Shown one piece after another: positions 1-5,158 of a stretch of DNA of 7,120 bases. Under the pieces are notes generated by a model. It did no database searches and was not told the DNA's origin. It saw nothing but the letters and a program-made list of their open reading frames with translations. Positions within the stretch are counted from its first letter, which is position 1; the number at the start of each line of letters is the position of its first letter. The stretch is from JBOGHU01 sp050742255 (GTDB lineage Bacteria; Actinomycetota; Acidimicrobiia; Acidimicrobiales; CADCSY01), in NCBI GenBank assembly GCA_050742255.1, contig JBOGHU010000129.1, forward strand, positions 1-7,120, read 5' to 3'. The translations under genes and the position numbers were made by a program.

Positions 1-2229
1 GCCCTCCCGGCCGCGGCCACGGCCGCGGCCGTCGGCGGCGTCAGCGTCGTCGTCAGCGTCGTCGGCGGCGGCGGCGGCGGCAGCCAGGCTCAGCGACACC
101 TTGCCCTGGGGGTCGATGTCGTCGACCCGCACCTCGACCGCGTCCCCCAGGTTGAGCTCGTCCTCGACCCGGTCGACGCGGCGGGTGCCGCCGAGCTTGG
201 ATATGTGGACCAGGCCGTCCCGGCCGGGGAGGATGTTCACGAAGGCGCCGAACTTGGTGATGTTGACCACCCGGCCCTGGTACACCGCGCCCATCTCGGG
301 GGAGGGCGGGTCCAGGATCAGCTCGATGCGCCGGCGGGCCTCGGTCACCGCCGACCTGTCCCTCGACCCGATGGTCACGGTGCCCACCATGCCGTCGTCG
401 TCGACGTTGATGTCGGCACCGGTCTCCTGCTGCATGGTGTTGATCACCTTGCCCTTGGGGCCGATCACCTCGCTGATCTTGTCGATGGGGATCTCGAAGC
501 TGACGATCTTGGGTGCCGCCTCCGCCACGTCCGGTCTGGGTTCGGCGATGGCGTCCCGCATGACCGCGAGGATCTCGAGGCGAGCCTCCCGGGCCTGCCC
601 CAGGGCGGCCCCCAGGACCTCGGCGGGGAGGCCTTCGATCTTGGTGTCGAGCTGGAGGGCGGTGATGAAGTCGGCCGTGCCCGCCACCTTGAAGTCCATG
701 TCGCCGAAGGCGTCCTCGACGCCGAGGATGTCGGTCAGGGTGACGTACCTGCCCTCGGCGTGGACCACGCCCATGGCGATGCCCGCCACGGGGGACCGGA
801 CCGGCACGCCCGCGTCCATCAGCGACAGCGAGCTGGCGCACACCGAGGCCATCGACGTGGAGCCGTTCGACGACAGCACCTCCGAGACCAGGCGCAGGGC
901 GTAGGGGAACTCATCCTGAGAGGGCACCACGGGCAGGAGGGCCCGCTCCGCCAGCAGCCCGTGGCCGATCTCCCGCCGCTTGGGGCTGCCGATGCGCCCG
1001 GTCTCGCCGTTGGCGAACGGCGGCATGCTGTAGTGGTGCATGTAGCGCTTCCGCTCGTCGATCCCGATGGTGTCGAGGAGCTGGTCCATCCGGGGCATCC
1101 CCAGCGTGGCGATGTTGAGCACCTGGGTCTCGCCTCGCTGGAACAGGCCCGAGCCGTGGACGGTGGAGATGAGGCCCACCTCGGCGGAGAGCGGCCGCAG
1201 CTCCGACACCGTCCGCCCGTCGATGCGCACGCCGTCCTCCACGATGCGGTGGCGGATCAGCCGCTTGGTCAGCGACCTGACCGCGGCCTTCACCTCCCTC
1301 TCCCTGCCCTCCAGCTCGGCGGCCAGCTCGGTGACGATGGCGGCGCCGGCCTGGTCCAGAGCGGCGTCGCGCTCGGTCTTGTCGGCCATGGTCGTGGCTG
1401 CGGCCAACCGCTCGGTGCCCACCGCGTCGACCCGAGCCGCCACGTCGTCCCCGAAGTCGACCTGGGGCTCGAACGCCAGGGGCTCCCGCCGTCCGGCCCG
1501 GTCGACCAGGCGGTGCTGGAGCTCGACCGACTCCCGGATGTGCGCCTTGCTGGCCTCCAGGCCCTCGACCAGGACGGCCTCGGTGACCTTGGGCGCCCCG
1601 GCCTGGTAGTAGGTCCAGGCGCTCTCGGTGCCCCCGCCCTCGACCATCATGATGGCGATGTCGTCACCGGCCCGGCGGCCGGCGACCACCAGCTCGAAGG
1701 TGCCGGCGTCACCCTCCTGGTACGTGGGGTAGGGATGCCAGGCCCCGTCGGTCCCGTAGGCCATGCGCACCGCGCCCAACGGCCCCTCGAAGGGGATCCC
1801 CGACAGCATCAGCGCCGCCGACGCGGCGTTGATGGCGATCACGTCGTAGGGGTTCTCCTGGTCCGCCCCGAGGATGGTCCCGATCACCTGGGTCTCGTTG
1901 CGGTAGCCGTCGGCGAAGCTGGGCCGCAACGGTCGGTCGATGAGCCGACAGGTCAGGACGGCGGCGTCACTGGGCCGGCCCTCCCGCCGGAAGAAGGAGC
2001 CGGGGATCTTCCCGGCCGCGTACATCCGCTCCTCGATGTCGACGGTGAGGGGGAAGAAGTCGATCCCCTCCCGGATGCTCGTGGAGCCGTTGGCCGTGAC
2101 CAGCACAACGGTGTCGCCTATGCGGCCGACGACCGCGCCCTGGGACTGGCGGGCCAGCTTCCCGGTCTCGAAGGACAGGCTCTTGTCGGTCCCCGGCACC
2201 GGGCCGGAGACGGAGATGGCCTCTGACAT
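1..2229 (-). CDS. pnp: Polyribonucleotide nucleotidyltransferase (PNPase), C-terminus cut by window edge
   Basis: PNPase is a trimeric 3'-5' phosphorolytic exoribonuclease that also adds 3' tails, and is a main RNA-decay enzyme in actinobacteria. The ATG at 2229-2227 opens a frame of 743 codons, uninterrupted to position 1, so the stop lies outside. Order: first RNase PH-like domain with FFRREGRPS (79-87), a helical linker (about 240-330), and the catalytic second RNase PH domain starting near RIDGR (335-339). That domain holds FQRGETQ (363-369), SPKRREIGHG, SSNGS (453-457) and EDAFGDMDFKVAG, with metal/catalytic aspartates Asp506 and Asp512 (E. coli Asp486 and Asp492). A KH domain (about 573-637, GPKG at 590-593) and an S1 domain (646-715) follow. 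After S1 comes a low-complexity tail: seven alanines, an Asp/Ala stretch, then GRGRGRGREG. All catalytic motifs are intact. Actinobacterial homologues were also called guanosine pentaphosphate synthetase (gpsI). The leader hairpin suggests control at the RNA level. Confidence 0.98.
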   Translation of the reverse strand, partial: MSEAISVSGPVPGTDKSLSFETGKLARQSQGAVVGRIGDTVVLVTANGSTSIREGIDFFPLTVDIEERMYAAGKIPGSFFRREGRPSDAAVLTCRLIDRPLRPSFADGYRNETQVIGTILGADQENPYDVIAINAASAALMLSGIPFEGPLGAVRMAYGTDGAWHPYPTYQEGDAGTFELVVAGRRAGDDIAIMMVEGGGTESAWTYYQAGAPKVTEAVLVEGLEASKAHIRESVELQHRLVDRAGRREPLAFEPQVDFGDDVAARVDAVGTERLAAATTMADKTERDAALDQAGAAIVTELAAELEGREREVKAAVRSLTKRLIRHRIVEDGVRIDGRTVSELRPLSAEVGLISTVHGSGLFQRGETQVLNIATLGMPRMDQLLDTIGIDERKRYMHHYSMPPFANGETGRIGSPKRREIGHGLLAERALLPVVPSQDEFPYALRLVSEVLSSNGSTSMASVCASSLSLMDAGVPVRSPVAGIAMGVVHAEGRYVTLTDILGVEDAFGDMDFKVAGTADFITALQLDTKIEGLPAEVLGAALGQAREARLEILAVMRDAIAEPRPDVAEAAPKIVSFEIPIDKISEVIGPKGKVINTMQQETGADINVDDDGMVGTVTIGSRDRSAVTEARRRIELILDPPSPEMGAVYQGRVVNITKFGAFVNILPGRDGLVHISKLGGTRRVDRVEDELNLGDAVEVRVDDIDPQGKVSLSLAAAAAAADDADDDADAADGRGRGRGREG
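9..87 (-). repeat. Simple repeats encoding the PNPase low-complexity tail
   Basis: Three repeat blocks follow each other in the pnp frame. Plus-strand positions 64-81 are six GGC units (alanine codons). Positions 40-51 and 52-63 are an exact 12-bp duplication of GTCAGCGTCGTC (Asp-Asp-Ala-Asp units). Positions 9-18 and 21-30 are two copies of the self-complementary GGCCGCGGCC with a 12-bp period (Gly-Arg units). All units are multiples of 3, so changes in repeat number would keep the frame. Confidence 0.75.
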
Positions 2230-2347
2230 GCGCACTCACTTTCTGTGGAGCGGCGGCGGGCCAGTTCCCAGTCGTCGAGCTCCCGACGGCTCGGTCGGGA
2301 GCCCGGCGACTGGCAGCTGACCTCCGGTCGCCGCGGTTGGTTGGTAT
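2230..2347 (-). other. rpsO-pnp intergenic region (pnp leader)
   Basis: This 118-nt spacer is the only sizeable non-coding stretch. Besides the stem-loop at 2268-2313 it holds the pnp translation start region, where AGAAAGTGAG ends 5 nt before the ATG. This is only a partial match to a Shine-Dalgarno sequence, so initiation may be modest and open to control. Just after rpsO a small GACC-GGA-GGTC element is possible at 2319-2329. I see no AT-rich -10 box, so I cannot support a separate pnp promoter from sequence alone. Confidence 0.6.
2268..2313 (-). promoter_or_regulatory. Long rpsO-pnp intergenic stem-loop, candidate RNase III site
   Basis: Two 20-nt arms (2268-2287 and 2294-2313) flank a 6-nt loop. 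In the minus-strand transcript, 18 of 20 positions form Watson-Crick pairs, one is G-U and one is a C-A mismatch. The loop-proximal part is a perfect 9-bp stem, GCTCCCGAC pairing with GTCGGGAGC, and the base is a perfect 7-bp stem, CCAGTCG pairing with CGACTGG. It lies 34 nt after the rpsO stop and 38 nt before the pnp ATG. No T-run follows on either strand, so it does not look like an ordinary intrinsic terminator. In E. coli and Streptomyces the rpsO-pnp spacer folds into a hairpin cut by RNase III, which sets pnp expression. The same role here is inferred from position and duplex length. Confidence 0.75.
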
Positions 2348-2605
2348 CTACCGGCGCAGCCCCAGCCGGGCGTTGATCGCCCGGTAGCGTTCGACGTCGT
2401 TGTTGCGCAGGTACGCCTGGAGGCGCTTGCGCCTGCCCACCAGCTGCAGCAGCCCCCGTCGGCTGTGGTGGTCCTTGGGGTGCGCCTGCAGGTGCTCGTT
2501 GAGGTAGTTGATGCGCTCGGTGAGGAGGGCGATCTGGACCTCGGGTGACCCGGTATCGGTCTCGTGCAGCCGGTGCTCGCCAATGGTCGCGGACTTGCTC
2601 GGCAT
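2348..2605 (-). CDS. rpsO: 30S ribosomal protein S15
   Basis: S15 binds the central domain of 16S rRNA (the helix 20-22 junction) early in 30S assembly and forms a bridge to the 50S subunit. The protein has 85 residues against the usual 88-89. The shortfall is at the N-terminus, where MPSKSATIGEHRLHETDTG is a few residues shorter before the conserved HETDTGSPEVQ (14-24). The rRNA contact segment KDHHSRRGLL (44-53), the basic VGRRKRL (56-62) and the C-terminal YRAINARLGLRR are intact. The ATG at 2605-2603 is only 7 nt after the ribF stop. The ribF TAG and following bases form a weak purine-rich AGGCGGA upstream of it. It is therefore probably expressed from the same transcript as ribF, with no separate promoter visible. 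S15 represses its own translation in several bacteria, but I see no recognisable S15-binding leader here. Confidence 0.98.
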   Translation of the reverse strand: MPSKSATIGEHRLHETDTGSPEVQIALLTERINYLNEHLQAHPKDHHSRRGLLQLVGRRKRLQAYLRNNDVERYRAINARLGLRR

Positions 2606-2612
2606 CGTCCGC

Positions 2613-3563
2613 CTAGCCTAGCGCGGCCGACCTGTCCAGCGCCGCCCGGGCCGCTTCGACGTCACGGCCCGTCTGCGCCACCAGCTCCTCGACGGTGTCG
2701 TAGCGCTCCTCGTCCCGCAGCCGGGCCACGAAGCGGACCCGCGCCGCCTCACCGACCAGGTCGCCAGCGAAGTCGAGCAGGTGGGCCTCCAGGACCGAGG
2801 CGCTGGCGTCGGGATGGAACGTGGGTCGACGGCCGAGGGAGATGGCCGCCCGGTGGTCGGTGCCGTCGGGCCGGGCGTACCACCCGGCGTAGATGCCGTC
2901 GCCGGGCAGGCACACCTCGGCGGGGACGGCCACGTTGGCGGTCGGGTAGCCGAGCCGGCGGCCCCGGGCGTCCCCCCTCACCACCACGCCCCGGACCTGG
3001 TGGGGCCGGCCCAGCAGCTCGGTGGCGGTCTCGAGGTCCCCTCGCGCCAGTGCCGAGCGGATGGCGGTCGACGAGATCCCGCCGGCGCCCCCCGGGACCA
3101 GGTCGAGGCCGTGGACCTCGAAGCCGTGGGCGGCGCCCATGGCCATCAGCAGCGCCACGTCCCCCCGCCGCCGGTGGCCGAAGTGGAAGTCGGCTCCGAC
3201 CACCACCGCCCGGGCGCCCAGGCGCCCCACCAGCACACCGGTCACGAACGCCTCGGCCGGCTCCCTGGCCCGAGCCTCGTCGAAGGGGATCACCAGGGCG
3301 ACGTCGATCCCCAGCGCATCCAGGAGCTCCAGGCGCTGCGCCAGGTCGGTCAGCAGCAGGGGGGCGGTGGCGGGCCGGACCACGGTGGCGGGATGGCGAT
3401 CGAAGGTCACCACCGCGCTGGCAGCTCCCAGCTCGGCGGCCCGCCGCCGGACCTGGTCCAGGACGAACTGGTGGCCCCGGTGGACGCCGTCGAAGACGCC
3501 GATGGTCACCACCGTCCCCCCCGGCGGCCGGGGGCGCTCCTCGGACCCGGTGACCACCTGCAC
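2613..3563 (-). CDS. ribF: Bifunctional riboflavin kinase / FAD synthetase RibF
   Basis: RibF phosphorylates riboflavin to FMN and then adenylylates it to FAD, both with ATP, in the cytoplasm. It has 316 residues, normal for the bifunctional form. The N-terminal nucleotidyltransferase domain shows GVFDGVHRGH (22-31, the HIGH-like nucleotide-binding motif), TFDRHP (53-58), VGADFHFGH (122-130) and ISSTAIR (163-169). The C-terminal kinase domain shows GRRLGYPTANV (201-211, with PTAN at 207-210), GDGIYAGW (221-228) and LEAHLLDF (258-265), where Glu259 is at the position of the catalytic base. Both activities therefore look intact. The start is the GTG at 3563-3561. An in-frame TGA two codons upstream excludes anything longer, and a second GTG two codons downstream is possible. 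It lies 11 nt after truB with no clear Shine-Dalgarno sequence, so coupling is likely. It is a metabolic gene conserved in this translation operon. Confidence 0.97.
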   Translation of the reverse strand: MQVVTGSEERPRPPGGTVVTIGVFDGVHRGHQFVLDQVRRRAAELGAASAVVTFDRHPATVVRPATAPLLLTDLAQRLELLDALGIDVALVIPFDEARAREPAEAFVTGVLVGRLGARAVVVGADFHFGHRRRGDVALLMAMGAAHGFEVHGLDLVPGGAGGISSTAIRSALARGDLETATELLGRPHQVRGVVVRGDARGRRLGYPTANVAVPAEVCLPGDGIYAGWYARPDGTDHRAAISLGRRPTFHPDASASVLEAHLLDFAGDLVGEAARVRFVARLRDEERYDTVEELVAQTGRDVEAARAALDRSAALG

Positions 3564-3574
3564 TGGTCACGACG

Positions 3575-4471
3575 CTACCGGTCGCCGCCCCTCTCCCCGC
3601 CACCGGGCCCGCCCAGCACCACCTCGGGACGGACCCACTCCCCCGTCCCGCCGTACACCGCCAGGAGGGTACCGGTCGTGGCCGACGTGACCGCCCAGGG
3701 CCCCTCGCCGTCGAAGGCCACCGCCTCGCCCCGACGCCGCAACCGCCCCCCGTTCGCCACTCGGGCGGCCACGTCGTCACCGACAGCCACCGTGGACAGG
3801 TGGCCCACGGCGGCGCCGGGTGGGAGGAGGCGCAGCTCCTCCACGGGGTCGGCGTCGGCGACGCCGAAGGGGCCCACCGCGGTGCGCCGCAGCCGGTCCA
3901 GGTGGGCGCCACCCCCGAGGGCCCGCCCCAGGTCGGCGGCGAGGACCCGCACGTAGGTGCCCGAGGAGCACTCCACCTCGATGCCGGCCACCGACTGGCG
4001 CAGCCAGGTCACCTCGAAGCGGTGGACGGTGACCGGGCGTGGCTCCCGCTCCACCTCGACGCCCTGCCGGGCGAGCTGGTGGAGCCGGCGGCCCCCCACC
4101 CTGCGGGCCGAGACCATGGGCGGGACCTGGAGGATCTCGCCCACCAGGTCCGCCGCCGCCGCCCGGGCCTGTCCCAGGGTGACCGCCGCCATCTGGTGGG
4201 TGGCGACCACCTCGCCGCCGGCGTCGAGGGTGGTGGTCTCGCTGCCCAGCACCACCTCGCCCACGTACGACTTGGGCAGGGCCCCCACGTAGCGGAGCAG
4301 GCGGGTGGCCCGCCCCACCCCCAGCACCAGCACGCCGGTGGCGTCTGGGTCCAGGGTGCCGGCGTGGCCCACCCTGGGCGTGCCCAGCAGGCGCCTGGCC
4401 CTGGCGACCACGTCGTGGGAGGTCCACCCCCGAGCCTTGTCGACCACCGCCACGCCATCGGGCGAGCTCAC
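3575..4471 (-). CDS. truB: tRNA pseudouridine(55) synthase TruB
   Basis: TruB converts uridine 55 in the T-loop of nearly all tRNAs to pseudouridine and also acts as a tRNA folding chaperone. The protein has 298 residues. Catalytic motif GHAGTLDPDATG gives the nucleophile Asp41. Tyr69 in KSY sits 28 residues later, the same spacing as Asp48 to Tyr76 in the E. coli enzyme. QVPPMVSA (115-122), SGTYVR (170-175, with Tyr173 and Arg175) and GAHLDRLRRT (188-197) are also present. Residues about 203-298 form a PUA-like C-terminal RNA-binding region ending in a Gly/Arg-rich tail. The TxTxD segment reads TTTLD (79-83), with Thr80 where Asp is common. The start is the GTG at 4471-4469 because it begins directly before the conserved VAVVDKARGWTSHDVV segment. 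Its GTGA overlaps the rbfA stop and it has no Shine-Dalgarno sequence, suggesting re-initiation. A longer open frame up to 4789 has no TruB-like residues in its extension. Confidence 0.97.
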   Translation of the reverse strand: MSSPDGVAVVDKARGWTSHDVVARARRLLGTPRVGHAGTLDPDATGVLVLGVGRATRLLRYVGALPKSYVGEVVLGSETTTLDAGGEVVATHQMAAVTLGQARAAAADLVGEILQVPPMVSARRVGGRRLHQLARQGVEVEREPRPVTVHRFEVTWLRQSVAGIEVECSSGTYVRVLAADLGRALGGGAHLDRLRRTAVGPFGVADADPVEELRLLPPGAAVGHLSTVAVGDDVAARVANGGRLRRRGEAVAFDGEGPWAVTSATTGTLLAVYGGTGEWVRPEVVLGGPGGGERGGDR

Positions 4472-4851
4472 GCAGGCGGGGCGTCGTGGGGGGGTGGCGG
4501 GTGCTCCCGGAGCAGCTCGTCGACCCGGGCGCCGGTGCGGATCGCCTCGTCGACCCGGAACCGCAGCTCGGGCGTTCGCTTGAGGCGGGCCTGGCGGGCG
4601 ATGGCGGCCTGGAGCCGGGCCCGGTTGCGGACCAGGGCGACCGCCGCCGCCTCCTCGCCCTGGCCCAGGGAGGCGAAGTCGACCACCGCGTGGCGGAGGT
4701 CGGGGTCCACTCGCACGTGGGTGATGGTGACCAGCTGGAGGCGGTCGTCGTCGAGGCGCTCCAGCTCCTCGGCCAGGATCTCCCGGCACAGCTCACCGAC
4801 ACGGACGGCACGGGGGAAGTCCCGCCGGCCCGCTGCCCTACGCCTCGTCAT
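4468..4851 (-). CDS. rbfA: Ribosome-binding factor A
   Basis: RbfA is a small KH-type protein that binds free 30S subunits and helps late maturation of the 16S rRNA 5' end, and it matters for cold adaptation in enterics. This one has 127 residues, close to the usual 110-135. It begins MTRRRAAGRR, followed by the family helix RVGELCREILAEEL. The core strand VTITHVRVDPDLRHAVVDF (about 45-63) matches the typical TITxVxxSPDLxxAxV pattern, and the later RLKRTPELRFRVDEAI matches the conserved LRxxPELxFxxD region. The C-terminus is a short proline-rich tail (HPPPPHDAPPA). The ATG at 4851 is chosen for its GGAG site 8 nt upstream. The 5' end overlaps the DUF503 gene by 14 nt and the TGA stop overlaps the truB GTG, so all three are probably translationally coupled. 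Confidence 0.96.
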   Translation of the reverse strand: MTRRRAAGRRDFPRAVRVGELCREILAEELERLDDDRLQLVTITHVRVDPDLRHAVVDFASLGQGEEAAAVALVRNRARLQAAIARQARLKRTPELRFRVDEAIRTGARVDELLREHPPPPHDAPPA

Positions 4852-5131
4852 CGATCCAGCTCCGGTGGGCCGAGATGACCTCCACGTCGGGCCGGGACCA
4901 CACGAACCGCTCCACCTCGTCGAGGATGGCACACACCCGCTCCGGGCTCGACCCCACCGCCGCCATCCCGATCCCGGCCCGCTGCCACTGGCCGTGGTGG
5001 GCGACCTCGGCCACCGACAACCCGTACCTCCGACGAGCGCCCTCGACTATGGGCCGGACGACCGAGCGCTTGGCCTTGAGCGACCGCGACGACGGGATGT
5101 GGAGGTCGAACTCGATTGCCGCAACGTGCAT
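4838..5131 (-). CDS. DUF503 (YlxP-like) family protein
   Basis: A small protein of 97 residues from the ATG at 5131-5129. Starting at the in-frame GTG at 5143-5141 would give 101 residues. I prefer the ATG because family members usually begin a few residues before the strand that here reads HVAAIEFDLHIP. Family hallmarks are visible: FDLHIPSSRSLKAKR near the N-terminus (residues 8-22), then the LSVAEVAHHGQWQRAGIG segment. It shows no signal peptide or membrane segment, so it is probably a cytoplasmic single alpha/beta domain. Neither start has a convincing Shine-Dalgarno sequence. The gap after the infB stop is 27 nt from the ATG or 15 nt from the GTG, and the 3' end overlaps rbfA by 14 nt, so it is probably read by coupled translation. 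The function is not established. The infB-DUF503-rbfA position, shared with the ylxP gene of Firmicutes, suggests a role tied to ribosomes, which is inference. Confidence 0.9.
   Translation of the reverse strand: MHVAAIEFDLHIPSSRSLKAKRSVVRPIVEGARRRYGLSVAEVAHHGQWQRAGIGMAAVGSSPERVCAILDEVERFVWSRPDVEVISAHRSWIDDEA
4860..4863 (-). promoter_or_regulatory. Shine-Dalgarno sequence of rbfA
   Basis: The minus strand reads GGAG with 8 nt to the ATG at 4851-4849. It lies inside the end of the DUF503 coding region. It decides the rbfA start: the open frame runs further upstream to 4932, but those extra 27 codons overlap DUF503 and look unlike any RbfA N-terminus. Confidence 0.65.
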
Positions 5132-5158
5132 GTGGGTCGGCACCGGCCGGCGTCGGCG

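Noticed and set aside
205..2226. A 673-codon open frame on the plus strand
   Set aside because: It is the exact codon-for-codon reverse complement of pnp. It is open only because pnp almost never uses TTA, CTA or TCA codons in this GC-rich genome. Its translation is rich in His, Arg, Gly and Asp with no recognisable domain, while the opposite strand encodes an intact PNPase.
2268..2313. The rpsO-pnp stem-loop as a Rho-independent terminator
   Set aside because: No T-run follows the stem on either strand, and a terminator here would cut off pnp. A processing or regulatory hairpin fits better.
4472..4789. N-terminal extension of truB (open frame from 4789)
   Set aside because: The extra 106 residues are Pro/Arg/Gly-rich, lie wholly over rbfA in another frame, and TruB homology begins right after the GTG at 4471.
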